Shown here: in pieces, positions 43,192-51,536 of the stretch | Layout: the number at the start of each line of letters is the position of its first letter | Position numbering within the stretch: the first letter of the stretch is position 1 | Origin: Pseudonocardiales bacterium | GTDB lineage: Bacteria; Actinomycetota; Actinomycetes; Mycobacteriales; Pseudonocardiaceae | DNA: 64,000 bases | Assembly (NCBI GenBank): GCA_023252195.1 | Contig: JAHEXI010000003.1 | Location: forward strand, 248,001 to 312,000 | Direction of reading: 5' to 3' | The notes under the pieces: generated by a model | Told to the model about the DNA's origin: nothing | What the model saw: only the letters and a program-made list of their open reading frames with translations | The model's database searches: none | Program-made: the position numbers and the translations under genes

Positions 43192-44061
43192 ATGTACCCG
43201 TCTCGTTTTCACTACGAGGCTCCACGTTCGCTTGACGAAGCGTTCGGCGTTTTGCAGGCCTACGGTGACGAGGCGAAGATCCTCGCTGGAGGGCAAAGCC
43301 TCATCCCCCTCATCAAGCTGCGCTTCGCCGCGCCGGCCTGCATTGTCGATATCAACAATATTCCCGGTCTGGACTTCCACGAGGAGGACTCTGACGGATC
43401 GCTGAATATCGGTGCTCTGTGCCGGCACAGAACTCTGGAACGGTCCCCGTTGCTCCGGAGTAAGTACCCCACCATGTCGGCGACGGCGCCGCTCATCGCA
43501 GATCCCATGGTTCGTAACCGCGGCACCCTCGTCGGTTCCGTGTGCCACGCAGACCCACAGGGTGACTGGGCGTCGGTGATGTTGGCTATGGGCGGGGAGA
43601 TCATCGCCCGGCGCGCTGATGGTAGCGAGCGCGCCATTCCGGTCTCACAGTTTGTGGTCGGTCCCTTCCAGAACGCCCTCGCGCAGGGCGAGATCGCGGT
43701 CCGGGCGCGGGTGCCGGCGGCGAGAGGCACGCGTACGGGTACGTACCTCAAGCTCGAGCGTCGGGTGGGCGACTTCGCGACTGTTGGTCTGGCCGTTGCA
43801 CTGGAGGTCTCCGGCGGCACGATCAACCGGGCAGGCCTTGCGCTTACCGGTGTCGGGCCGAACAACATCCAATGCACCGCGGCTGAGCAGTCACTCGCGG
43901 GCAAGTCGCTCAACGCCAGCACGATCGAGCAGGCAGCGCGACTGGCGGCGGAAGCGGCTCAGCCCAAGACCGACGTACGCGGCAGCGCAGAGTACAAGCG
44001 GCACGTGGTCTACACCTTCGTCACGCGTGCGTTGAGCAACCGACAGGCTTCAGCGGCCTGA
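43192..44061 (+). CDS. coxM: Aerobic CO dehydrogenase medium (FAD) subunit CoxM
   Basis: The 289-residue flavoprotein subunit transfers electrons from the iron-sulfur subunit to FAD and on to the respiratory chain. The FAD-binding motif AGGQSL is at 32-37, and the second motif TLVGSVCHADPQGDW is at about 112-126. ATG 43192 follows GGGAGGATCTGG, and MYPSRFHYEAPRS is the typical N terminus. Gene order M-S-L is that of form I enzymes. A 58-bp gap with AAGGAGG leads to coxS. Confidence 0.95.
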   Translation: MYPSRFHYEAPRSLDEAFGVLQAYGDEAKILAGGQSLIPLIKLRFAAPACIVDINNIPGLDFHEEDSDGSLNIGALCRHRTLERSPLLRSKYPTMSATAPLIADPMVRNRGTLVGSVCHADPQGDWASVMLAMGGEIIARRADGSERAIPVSQFVVGPFQNALAQGEIAVRARVPAARGTRTGTYLKLERRVGDFATVGLAVALEVSGGTINRAGLALTGVGPNNIQCTAAEQSLAGKSLNASTIEQAARLAAEAAQPKTDVRGSAEYKRHVVYTFVTRALSNRQASAA

Positions 44062-44119
44062 ACCAGCTGGCATTCGATTCGACTATTTTCAGAAGCATTG
44101 GTGACGTCAAGGAGGCGGC

Positions 44120-44614
44120 GTGGAAGAACGACGGATAAACGTCGTGGTAAACGAGGAACCGAAATCTGTCGATGTCGAGCCTCGGTTACTCCTGGCCCAC
44201 TTCCTGCGTGAAGTGCTAGGGCTGACCGGGACGCATATCGGCTGCGATACCACGAACTGTGGTGTCTGCACCGTATTGGTAGACGGATTGCCCATGAAGT
44301 CGTGCACGATGTTCGCGGTCATGGTGGACGGGAAATCTGTTACGACCGTGGAGGGCCTCGGTCTGCCCAGTGAGCTGCACCCCATTCAGGAGGGGTTCAG
44401 AGAAGAGCACGGGCTGCAGTGTGGTTTCTGCACGCCTGGGATGATGATGGCTTCGAAAGCACTTCTCGAAGAAAATCCCAATCCCACTGAGGAAGACATA
44501 CGCTGGGGGCTTTCGGGCAACCTCTGTCGTTGCACCGGTTACCAAAATATCGTGAAGTCGGTGCTCTGGGCCGCGGAGAAACTGCGGTCCGAAGCAGGCG
44601 CGATTAGTCGCTGA
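44120..44614 (+). CDS. coxS: Aerobic CO dehydrogenase small (2Fe-2S) subunit CoxS
   Basis: The 164-residue subunit carries two [2Fe-2S] clusters. Cys42, Cys47, Cys50 and Cys62 ([12 protein letters not shown]) bind the plant-type cluster. Cys101, Cys104, Cys136 and Cys138 ([17 protein letters not shown]) bind the second. Start GTG 44120 follows AAGGAGG. Electrons flow from the Mo-Cu site of CoxL through these clusters to CoxM. coxL starts 33 bp on. Confidence 0.95.
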   Translation: MEERRINVVVNEEPKSVDVEPRLLLAHFLREVLGLTGTHIGCDTTNCGVCTVLVDGLPMKSCTMFAVMVDGKSVTTVEGLGLPSELHPIQEGFREEHGLQCGFCTPGMMMASKALLEENPNPTEEDIRWGLSGNLCRCTGYQNIVKSVLWAAEKLRSEAGAISR

Positions 44615-44647
44615 CAGGCTAGAGTCGACGACAAAGGGAGATGTGAC

Positions 44648-47035
44648 GTGGCGCAGGCATTAGACGAGATCAAGATCGGTGGCTTGGGTTCGAGCCGCAA
44701 GCGGGTTGAGGATGACCGCTTCCTTCGCGGTAAGGGCAACTACACCGATGACTTCAAGTTGCCCGGTATGGTCCACATGGAGATCCTCCGTAGCCCCCTG
44801 GCCCACGCGCGGATCAAGTCGATCGACACTAGTAAGGCTTGGCAGATTCCTGGCGTGCACATGGTGCTCACCGGGGAGATGGCCGCTCAGCACAACCTGG
44901 CCTGGATGCCGACGCTGTCTTATGACACCCAGGCGGTGCTTGCCACCGACAAGGTGCGGTTCCAGGGCCAGGAAATCGCTTGCGTGTGTGCCGACGACCC
45001 GTACATCGCCAAGGATGGCTGTGAGGCGATCGTCGTCGAGTACGAGCCGCTGCCGCCGATCGTCAACCCGTGGCAGTCCCAAGCAGAGGGCGCCCCGATC
45101 ATTCGGGACGACAAGGAAGGCCAGACGGACAACATCTGTTACCGCTGGGAGGTCGGTGACCGAGAGGGCACCGAACGCGCCTTCGCTCAGGCCGACCTGG
45201 TCTCGAAGTTGGAGCTGCACTACCCGCGTTCCCACCCTTCGCCCATCGAGTGCTGCGGATCGATCGCGGACTACAACTCGGCGACCGCGAAGCTGACCGT
45301 CTACATGACCACCCAGGCGCCACACATCATCCGGGCGGCGGTGGCGATCGTCGCGGAACTTCCGGAGCACATGATCCGGATCATTTCTCCGGACATCGGT
45401 GGCGGCTTCGGCAACAAGGTCCCGGTCTACCCGGGGTACGTCTGCTCCATCCTTTGTTCGATCCTGCTGGCCCGGCCGGTGAAGTGGATCGAGGACAAGA
45501 CCGGCAACCTCATTTCGACCCACTATGCCCGGGACATCTACTACAAGGGCGAACTCGCGCTCCGCAAGGATGGCAAGATTCTTGCTGTTCGATTCCACTG
45601 CGACAGCGACAACGGGGCCTTCTTCTCGGACGCTCAACCCACGAAGTTCAAGATCGGGTTGATCCACTCCGCGTTCGCCGCCTACGACATTCCCTACGGG
45701 TACATGACCGCGCAGGGCGCGTACACGAACAAAGCGCCAGGTGGTGTCGCCTATCGATGCTCCTTCCGGGTCACCGAAGCGATGTTCTTCCAGGAACGCG
45801 CGATCCAGGCCGCTGCTAGCGATCTCGGTATGGATCAGGCCGCGTTCCGGCGGCTCAACCTGGTGAAGGACGATCAGTTCCCGTTCCGCACGCCCTACGG
45901 CTTCCTACTGGATTCGGGACAATTCCACAAGTGTCTCGACGTGGCCCTCAACGCCATCGGTTACGACGATTTCCTGCGCGAGAAGGAAGCAGCTCGCGCG
46001 CAGGGTCGCCGGCTCGGAATCGGTATCTCCACCATGACCGAGCCGCTGGGAGCGGGTAACAGCCGCGAGTACGACATCCTGGGCATCAAGATGTTCGATG
46101 CCGCGGAGCTGCGGGTGCACCCGAGCGGGAAGGCGATCCTGAAGATCGGATCGCAGACCCAGGGTCAGGGCCATGAGACGACCTTCGCTCAGATCGTCAC
46201 CCATGAGCTCGGGATTCCTGCCGCTGACATCCTGGTTCAGCACGGTGACACCGACAACACCCCGTTCGGCATGGGGACCTATGCGTCCCGCAGCACGCCG
46301 GTCGCGGGGGCGGCCACCGCCATGGTGGCCCGCAAGGTTCGGGCCAAGGCCCGGAAGTTGGCGGCACACCTTCTCGAGGTGTCCGAAGAGGACGTCGAGT
46401 GGGAGCTCGGTCGGTTCCACGTGCGGGGTGCTCCTAGCAATGGCGTGAGCATTCAAGAGTGCGCGATGGCGGCCTACGGCAACATGCCCGACGGCATGGA
46501 GCCGGGGCTTGAGAACAACGCGTACTACGACCCGCCGAACATGACGTGGCCGTTCGCGGCGTACATCGTGACTGTTGAGGTTGACCCGGAGACGGGTGTG
46601 TGGGATGTGTTGCGGATGGTCGCCGTCGATGACTGCGGTGTGCGTATCAATCCCATGATCGTCGAAGGTCAGATCATGGGTGGTATGACCGAGGCTTACG
46701 CGATGGCGAACATGCAGTTCATTACCTACGACGCTGAGGGTAACTGCGTGGGATCGAACTACATGGATTACCTGTTGCCGACGGCGTGGGAAACTCCTGG
46801 CTTCGAGCTCCACGAGGTTGTGACGCCGTCACCGCATCATCCCATCGGCGCTAAGGGCATCGGTGAATGTGCGGCGGTCGGTGGGCCGGCGGCATTCGTC
46901 AACGCGGTAATGAACGCCGTCGACGACACCGGGGTGCGGAATATTGACATGCCGCTGCTTCCGGACCGCGTGTGGGAGGCCATGAAGTACAAGCGTGACG
47001 TTTCCGGAGCACCGCCGGTTAAGTCCGACAGCTGA
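44648..47035 (+). CDS. coxL: Form I aerobic CO dehydrogenase large (Mo-Cu) subunit CoxL
   Basis: The 795-residue catalytic subunit oxidises CO to CO2 at a molybdopterin-cytosine-dinucleotide Mo-Cu centre. The form I active-site loop AYRCSFR is present at residues 368-374, with Cys371 as the copper-binding position. TQGQGHETTFAQI and GAKGIGECAAVGG (Glu740, the equivalent of the catalytic Glu) are also in place. Form II enzymes have AYRGAGR instead, so this is a true CO dehydrogenase. GTG 44648 has AAAGGGAG upstream. The enzyme is the centre of the locus. Confidence 0.96.
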   Translation: MAQALDEIKIGGLGSSRKRVEDDRFLRGKGNYTDDFKLPGMVHMEILRSPLAHARIKSIDTSKAWQIPGVHMVLTGEMAAQHNLAWMPTLSYDTQAVLATDKVRFQGQEIACVCADDPYIAKDGCEAIVVEYEPLPPIVNPWQSQAEGAPIIRDDKEGQTDNICYRWEVGDREGTERAFAQADLVSKLELHYPRSHPSPIECCGSIADYNSATAKLTVYMTTQAPHIIRAAVAIVAELPEHMIRIISPDIGGGFGNKVPVYPGYVCSILCSILLARPVKWIEDKTGNLISTHYARDIYYKGELALRKDGKILAVRFHCDSDNGAFFSDAQPTKFKIGLIHSAFAAYDIPYGYMTAQGAYTNKAPGGVAYRCSFRVTEAMFFQERAIQAAASDLGMDQAAFRRLNLVKDDQFPFRTPYGFLLDSGQFHKCLDVALNAIGYDDFLREKEAARAQGRRLGIGISTMTEPLGAGNSREYDILGIKMFDAAELRVHPSGKAILKIGSQTQGQGHETTFAQIVTHELGIPAADILVQHGDTDNTPFGMGTYASRSTPVAGAATAMVARKVRAKARKLAAHLLEVSEEDVEWELGRFHVRGAPSNGVSIQECAMAAYGNMPDGMEPGLENNAYYDPPNMTWPFAAYIVTVEVDPETGVWDVLRMVAVDDCGVRINPMIVEGQIMGGMTEAYAMANMQFITYDAEGNCVGSNYMDYLLPTAWETPGFELHEVVTPSPHHPIGAKGIGECAAVGGPAAFVNAVMNAVDDTGVRNIDMPLLPDRVWEAMKYKRDVSGAPPVKSDS

Positions 47036-47056
47036 TCAGACTGGATGGTTGGGTAG

Positions 47057-48052
47057 ATGACCATGGACGGGTGGGACGTCCTCGAGCATGCCCGCGAGTT
47101 GTCGAAGCGGGGTGAGGCGTTTGCGCTGGCTACCGTTGTGTGGCGGCGTGGCCCGTCCTCGGGCAAGGAGGGTTGCCGGGCTGTCATCACAGCCTCGGGG
47201 CAGGTGTTCGGTTTCATCGGTGGCGCCTGCGCCGAACCGGTCGTTGTTCGCGAGGCTCGGCACATTCTCGCGGAGGGTGTGCCGCGCCTCGTGTTCCTCG
47301 GGTCAGCCGAGGAACTCGGGGAGATGGTAGTGCGGGAGGGCATCAGCTACGTACCGATGTCCTGCCAAAGCGAGGGAGCCTTGGAGATCTACATTGAGCC
47401 GGTAGAGCCCAAGACACACCTGGTTGTCGTCGGACGGTCACCGATGGTGGAAGCCCTCGTGCAGATGGGCCAAGCGATCGGGTGGCGAACGGTCCTGGTG
47501 GACCCTGATGGCGGCTCTGCAGAGAGTCACCCCATGGCGCAGTGCGTCGTCAGCGAACTGGACTTCAAGCTTGCTGGTGTCGATGAACGCTCGCTGGTCG
47601 TGGTTGCCACTCAAGGTCATCATGATGAGGAAGCAGTAGAGCAGGCGTTGATAGCGGGTCCAGCCTACGTTGGGCTGGTGGGGTCTCGGCCGCGAGCCAA
47701 GTCGGTGTTGGAGTACTTGGAAGGCCGGGGGTTGTCTCGGGAGACGCTGGACCGAGTGAAGGTGCCAGCCGGTTTGGATCTAGGAAAAGTCGCGCACCGC
47801 GAGATCGCGGTGGGGGTGCTGGCCGAGTTGGTGAAACTAAGGGCAGCTGGTGCTCTCGGCAAGGGTGTGCGACCGGAGATGCCGGAGGTTGCCGAGGCGA
47901 TCGACCCGGTGTGCGGCATGACCGTGGAGGTTGGCTCCGCGCGTCACAAGGTGGACCATGACGGTAGGACGTACTATTTCTGCTGTCCGGGATGCCTCAA
48001 GGCGTTCTCGGCGAACCCCGCCGCGTTCATGGGGTCGGAAGCAAAGTCGTGA
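47057..48052 (+). CDS. XdhC/CoxI-type maturation protein fused to a YHS domain
   Basis: The 331-residue protein has an XdhC N-terminal domain (about 10-85: AFALATVVWRRGPSSGKEG) and a Rossmann XdhC_C domain (about 115-255: THLVVVGRSPMVEALVQMGQ, YVGLVGSRPRAKSV). A C-terminal YHS domain spans about 282-331, with DPVCGMTVEV and YYFCCPGCLKAF. XdhC/CoxF/CoxI proteins bind Moco and help sulfuration and insertion. YHS domains bind metals including copper, so the fusion could supply the copper of the Mo-Cu centre. That last role is inference. It starts 21 bp after coxL. Confidence 0.9.
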   Translation: MTMDGWDVLEHARELSKRGEAFALATVVWRRGPSSGKEGCRAVITASGQVFGFIGGACAEPVVVREARHILAEGVPRLVFLGSAEELGEMVVREGISYVPMSCQSEGALEIYIEPVEPKTHLVVVGRSPMVEALVQMGQAIGWRTVLVDPDGGSAESHPMAQCVVSELDFKLAGVDERSLVVVATQGHHDEEAVEQALIAGPAYVGLVGSRPRAKSVLEYLEGRGLSRETLDRVKVPAGLDLGKVAHREIAVGVLAELVKLRAAGALGKGVRPEMPEVAEAIDPVCGMTVEVGSARHKVDHDGRTYYFCCPGCLKAFSANPAAFMGSEAKS

Positions 48053-48102
48053 ACCGCAAAGTTGGGACCCCACAGGCTGTTGGTAAGGAGAGCGAGTAGT
48101 CG

Positions 48103-48675
48103 ATGCTGATCGAGAGCGAGTTCGAGGTTGCCGCGCCGCTCGAGCAGGTGTGGAAGCACATGCAAGACGTGCCGCGGATCGCACCTTGCCTACCAGGCGC
48201 CGAGCTCACTGATGTCAACGGCGACGTGTACAAGGGTCGCGTCACGACCAAGATGGGCCCGGTAAAGATGCAGTTCGCCGGCACCGCCCAGATCGTTGAG
48301 CGCAACGAGTCCGCCAAGCGGATTGTGATGGATGCGTCCGGGTCGGAGGAGAAGGGTAAGGGCCAGGCCACCATGAAGGTGACCTCGACGATGGTTCCAG
48401 CTGGAAGTGGAACACGCGTCAAGGTGACCCAGGATCTCCAGCTCTCCGGCGCGGCTGCCCAGTTCGGCAGAGGCATGGTTCAGGACGTCACGAGCGTAAT
48501 CATGCGAAGCTTCGCCAAGTGCATCGCGGACGACATTGGGCGGGCCCACCGGGGAGAGGCACCGCTAGCGCGTGGGGCGGCCGTTCCAGTAAAGGGTTTC
48601 AGCATCGGCATGCAGGCTATGATGACGGCCCTTAAGCGTTTCTTCGGCGGACTCTTCGGCCGAGGAAAGTCGTGA
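48103..48675 (+). CDS. coxG: CoxG, SRPBCC-fold protein with C-terminal membrane tail
   Basis: The 190-residue protein has the CoxG/SRPBCC domain at about 1-150: FEVAAPLEQVWKHMQDVPRI, PCLPGAELTDVNGDVYKG and KMGPVKMQFAGTAQI. A C-terminal amphipathic or hydrophobic tail follows (FSIGMQAMMTALKRFFGGLF). CoxG proteins recruit CO dehydrogenase to the membrane and carry quinone, according to work on mycobacterial enzymes as I recall it. It follows the XdhC-YHS gene and precedes the small membrane cassette on one transcript. Confidence 0.9.
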   Translation: MLIESEFEVAAPLEQVWKHMQDVPRIAPCLPGAELTDVNGDVYKGRVTTKMGPVKMQFAGTAQIVERNESAKRIVMDASGSEEKGKGQATMKVTSTMVPAGSGTRVKVTQDLQLSGAAAQFGRGMVQDVTSVIMRSFAKCIADDIGRAHRGEAPLARGAAVPVKGFSIGMQAMMTALKRFFGGLFGRGKS

Positions 48676-48706
48676 TAACGATCCGTGAAGGAAAGAGAGG
48701 CCGGGC

Positions 48707-48970
48707 ATGTTCTTGTGGTGGATTGGTAACCTGATCCTACTCGTCGTCGCGTTCGTCGTCTTCGGGTTGATGCAACGGATCGTCAAGCCGGTAGATCGAA
48801 TCCGGGAGACAGTGGACGGCATCCTGTTTAACGGCGTCATCCTGACTGGAGAGCTCGACAACGTCCCAGATCTGTTGGCTGAGACGGACAGCACAGTGAA
48901 GGAAGTGTCCATTGGCGCGACTCGTTACGTGAAACGAGTCGGTCATCTGCTGGGCGCATTGGGAGTCTAG
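48707..48970 (+). CDS. Small single-span membrane protein 1 of the CO dehydrogenase locus
   Basis: The 87-residue protein begins with a transmembrane helix at about 4-24 (WIGNLILLVVAFVVFGLM). A cytoplasmic-like helix follows (RIVKPVDRIRETVDGILFNG), then ELDNVPDLLAETDSTVKEVS and a basic end. ATG 48707 has AAGGAAAGAGAGG upstream. It is the first of five small proteins with one N-terminal span, a helical segment and a [TVI]-[VLI]-P turn. No named family is recognised. It is likely made with coxG. Confidence 0.65.
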   Translation: MFLWWIGNLILLVVAFVVFGLMQRIVKPVDRIRETVDGILFNGVILTGELDNVPDLLAETDSTVKEVSIGATRYVKRVGHLLGALGV

Positions 48971-49011
48971 CTAGCAGACCTGAGGGTTCGAACGAGGAAG
49001 AGGAGGTAGCC

Positions 49012-49239
49012 GTGCCTTTAGTCGCATGGGTCACGCTTGTGCTCGTCGCGGTGGTCGTGGCCATTGTTGGTCTTTCGCTCTTGAAGGTAATTTCGCAACT
49101 GAAGCACGTTGCCTGGACACTTGGGGCGATCATCGTAGGCGTTAACGCGATCGCGTACCAGACAAGGACGGTTCCCGAGGTTTTGCCGTCGGTCAACGCC
49201 AACCTCGCACCTGTTCGATCCATGGCAGAGCAAGTTTAA
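49012..49239 (+). CDS. Small membrane protein 2 of the CO dehydrogenase locus
   Basis: The 75-residue product starts at GTG 49012 with GAGGAGG upstream. A strong transmembrane helix lies at 4-26 (VAWVTLVLVAVVVAIVGLSL). A second hydrophobic stretch at about 33-48 (HVAWTLGAIIVGVNAIAY) could re-enter the membrane. The end contains RTVPEVLPSVNANLAPVRSM. The shared pattern with the neighbouring small proteins suggests common origin. Function is unknown. Confidence 0.65.
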   Translation: MPLVAWVTLVLVAVVVAIVGLSLLKVISQLKHVAWTLGAIIVGVNAIAYQTRTVPEVLPSVNANLAPVRSMAEQV

Positions 49240-49293
49240 AACTCCAGCAACGGCTAATCACGTCGGAGTTGGGATCAGATTAAGGGGCATGAT

Positions 49294-49473
49294 ATGCACG
49301 AGTTCAACTGCGGTCACCAGGAATGCGCCTCTCAGTTCACGTCGTCCGACAAGGACAATCTGATGCGGCAGGTTGCGGACCATCTGAAGGAGGTTCACAA
49401 CGTGCAGACAGCGACCCAGACGTTGTTGGGCTACTTGGAGACTACTTGCGTGACCACCACACAGGATCGTTAG
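49294..49473 (+). CDS. DUF1059-like small soluble protein
   Basis: The 59-residue protein starts at ATG 49294, after TAAGGGGCATGAT. It reads MHEFNCGHQECASQFTSSDK, then NLMRQVADHLKEVHNVQT. This matches the DUF1059 family of small Cys/His proteins (C-x4-C and H-x4-H positions suggest zinc binding). It is the only soluble member among the small genes here. It may be a regulator or an accessory subunit. The remaining ~20 residues (LLGYLETTCVTTTQDR) are not part of the family core. Confidence 0.72.
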   Translation: MHEFNCGHQECASQFTSSDKDNLMRQVADHLKEVHNVQTATQTLLGYLETTCVTTTQDR

Positions 49474-49529
49474 ATCTTGTGATGCCGGCCTGAGGACAAG
49501 AAAACTGCTACCGAAAGGAGGGCTGCGGG

Positions 49530-49814
49530 ATGATGTTGCTTTTGGAACAGGCGCCCGGGCCCGGTGAGGCGCATCTGTTCGGCTGGTACCTGGGCTTCGC
49601 GATCGCTGTCGTGGTGATCACAGTGGTGGTCGCACTGGTAGCCCCGATCCTCGTCCTTGCCGCTCGGATCGCCCGTCAGGCACCTCAAATCAATGCTGCG
49701 CTGCAGCAATCATATCGGAACACGCTGCCGTTGGCAGACCTGCGACAGACGATTGACCACGCTGAGGTTATCATCGGCGGTCTGGAACGTGGCCGTGCTC
49801 GGCTGGGAGGTTAG
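49530..49814 (+). CDS. Small single-span membrane protein 3 of the CO dehydrogenase locus
   Basis: The 94-residue product starts at ATG 49530 (GAAAGGAGGG upstream). A short extracytoplasmic start is followed by a long transmembrane helix at about 18-46 (LGFAIAVVVITVVVALVAPI). A helical tail follows (INAALQQSYRNTLPLADLRQ, then IIGGLERGRARLGG). The RNTLPLADLR segment is close in style to the NTANCALIP segment of the next protein. The next gene begins 2 bp after the stop. Confidence 0.65.
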   Translation: MMLLLEQAPGPGEAHLFGWYLGFAIAVVVITVVVALVAPILVLAARIARQAPQINAALQQSYRNTLPLADLRQTIDHAEVIIGGLERGRARLGG

Positions 49815-49816
49815 CG

Positions 49817-50146
49817 ATGCCATTCATATTGGGCTATGCAGGCGCGCCTGATGGCTATGCTCCTGAAGAGGCCACCTTCTGGTGGATCGCGATACTCATG
49901 GCCGTCGGCGTCGTGATCGTGGTGATCTTATTGCTGAGCTCGCTTGTGTCGATGGTGAAGTCCATCGATCGCAGCGTGGTAGGCGTGCGGGACACCCTCC
50001 GGGCTATCCCGGAGAATACCGCCAATTGCGCGCTCATTCCTATCACCGCTGACAGGGTCGACGCGGTACTGGCAGAGGGTCTGACGCATCACTTGTTCCT
50101 GACCAGGGTTCTGACTGGTTCAGGAACGCCAGTTGGAAAGGGCTAG
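49817..50146 (+). CDS. Small single-span membrane protein 4 of the CO dehydrogenase locus
   Basis: The 109-residue protein has one transmembrane helix at about 20-43 (WWIAILMAVGVVIVVILLLS). A helix follows (VKSIDRSVVGVRDTLRAIPE), then NTANCALIPITADRVDAVLA and EGLTHHLFLTRVL. Two adjacent His in the tail could bind a metal or haem, but nothing proves it. It starts 2 bp after the previous gene with GGGAGG overlapping the stop, and the next gene starts 2 bp after it. Confidence 0.65.
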   Translation: MPFILGYAGAPDGYAPEEATFWWIAILMAVGVVIVVILLLSSLVSMVKSIDRSVVGVRDTLRAIPENTANCALIPITADRVDAVLAEGLTHHLFLTRVLTGSGTPVGKG

Positions 50147-50148
50147 CC

Positions 50149-50511
50149 ATGACTCTTATTGTCCTGACCGTAGTCGTCATCTTGGTGTTGACCGCTGTTC
50201 TGGCGATCTTTCTCTTCATCATCGGCGTGCTGCTCAATCGAATCGCAGATAATCTCGATGACTGCTTGGGAAACGTGAAGACGATCGCCACGCAGGCCGA
50301 GACGATTATCCCTGGCGTGGAGCACATCAACCGCACTGGTGGAGTCGTTGCAGGTGCGCTACCGCTGCTGTACGGAGGTGCTGAGAAAATCGCAGCCAAG
50401 TTGGCTCCTCCCGTCCCAGCTCCGGTTAACGGTCACACCAACGTCCCATCTTCGGGTCGGCGCCGTTCCCGTCTGATGGATACGGTAGGCATCCACGACC
50501 GTCACCATTAG
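50149..50511 (+). CDS. Small single-span membrane protein 5 of the CO dehydrogenase locus
   Basis: The 120-residue protein starts with a transmembrane helix at 3-30 (VLTVVVILVLTAVLAIFLFI). NRIADNLDDCLGNVKTIATQ follows, then AETIIPGVEHINRTGGVVAG and a moderately hydrophobic ALPLLYGGAEKIA. The tail is Pro/Arg-rich and ends HDRHH. It closes the plus-strand operon; a perfect hairpin terminator follows. Function is unknown. Confidence 0.65.
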   Translation: MTLIVLTVVVILVLTAVLAIFLFIIGVLLNRIADNLDDCLGNVKTIATQAETIIPGVEHINRTGGVVAGALPLLYGGAEKIAAKLAPPVPAPVNGHTNVPSSGRRRSRLMDTVGIHDRHH

Positions 50512-50556
50512 AGATCTCTCTCAGTCCTCCGTCGGTAGCAGAGGATAGGTAACAAA

Positions 50557-50590
50557 TAGTGGGCAGTGACCACATGGTCACTGCCCACTA
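50557..50590. terminator. Perfect 16-bp hairpin between the two cox operons
   Basis: TAGTGGGCAGTGACCA, a CA loop and the exact reverse complement lie between the convergent ends at 50511 and 50612. It is a clear bidirectional terminator. Confidence 0.85.
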
Positions 50591-50611
50591 TCACGTTCGA
50601 CCCGAGGTTGC

Positions 50612-51127
50612 TTACCTGGATGCTTCTTCGCCGGGAGTACTGCCAGTGACAGCATTGCCACCTGACCCACCGGTACCGACGGCGTTCTGACTCGGGCCAC
50701 CTCCGGGCCCTCGTTGGGCGAGCGGTCCAGTCAACTCGGACTTATACGAACCGATCCACTCGTCCTTCCATGCCGTGTCGTACTTCTGCTCGTTGCAGTA
50801 CGGGTTGTAGACGGCAGTGAGTTCCTGGGCGATCTGCTCCCGGTGCGAGCGCGCCCAGCCGGCGACCTCGTAGGTGCAGATGTGCAGCTTCCAGCGCGTG
50901 CCGGCCCGGTTGATCCAGCAGCTCGACCGCGGATGCTTGAATGGGAAGCCAGCCTCGGCCATGTTGTCTGCGTGGCCGACGTAGATGACCGCATAGCGAT
51001 CGGGCTTGCCCTCGGCATCGGGTTTGTACATGATCGCGAAAACAGCGGGTCTCGCGGGTGGTGTCCAGCCGCCGAGGATCCGCGGGCCTTCGAACGAGTA
51101 GCCGGCTAGTGATCCAAGGCGGATCAT
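50612..51127 (-). CDS. GIY-YIG-like fold protein of unknown function
   Basis: The 171-residue protein has an element pattern reminiscent of GIY-YIG nucleases: PAVFAIMYKPD, then YAVIYVGHADNMAEA, an Arg/His region (PFKHPRSSCW), EQIAQELTAVYNPYCNEQ and YDTAWKDEW. In GIY-YIG enzymes the Tyr, Arg, Glu and Asn would be catalytic; all have plausible counterparts here. The C-terminal third is Gly/Ser-rich. ATG 51127 is the start. It is the last gene of the minus-strand cox operon. Nuclease activity is not assured; the fold may be used for binding. Confidence 0.5.
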   Translation of the reverse strand: MIRLGSLAGYSFEGPRILGGWTPPARPAVFAIMYKPDAEGKPDRYAVIYVGHADNMAEAGFPFKHPRSSCWINRAGTRWKLHICTYEVAGWARSHREQIAQELTAVYNPYCNEQKYDTAWKDEWIGSYKSELTGPLAQRGPGGGPSQNAVGTGGSGGNAVTGSTPGEEASR

Positions 51128-51232
51128 TTCCAGACCTGCGTGTTCATCGAAATCGTCCTCGTTGTTTGTGAGCCGCTCAGCAGCTTGGGGGTGTGATGAG
51201 ACAACTATGGGATGGCACTCTACGGCTTTGCA

Positions 51233-51523
51233 TCACAAGTCGTCCGCCTCGTCTTCGTCCTCGCTAGTTGCCTCGACGCGCACGATCGGGTAGATGGGCA
51301 ACCCAGCTTTCTGCACTGCACTGGCGAAATGTTCCTTGCCCTTAGCAATCGCGTCCTCGCGGTTATCCGCGAACACGATAACCTGGGCACCGTAGCGGTT
51401 GGTGCCGATCCCAGTCGCGATGCCGTTCATGGGCGCGACTGCGTCGGCCAACTCGACGACCTCTTCGAGCTTCATCACGCGGTCACCCTGCGCCTCGATA
51501 CCGACGCTCCATCTGATCAACAT
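51233..51523 (-). CDS. Small acidic-tailed protein after coxE
   Basis: The 96-residue product starts at ATG 51523 with AGGAG about 11 bp upstream, 14 bp after the coxE stop. MLIRWSVGIEAQGDRVMKLE and NRYGAQVIVFADNREDAIAK suggest an alpha/beta fold. The end is acidic (EATSEDEDEADDL). No family is recognised. A longer frame to 51574 overlaps coxE and lacks support. It is presumably co-transcribed with coxDE. Confidence 0.6.
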   Translation of the reverse strand: MLIRWSVGIEAQGDRVMKLEEVVELADAVAPMNGIATGIGTNRYGAQVIVFADNREDAIAKGKEHFASAVQKAGLPIYPIVRVEATSEDEDEADDL

Positions 51524-51536
51524 AGACTTCGGTCTC

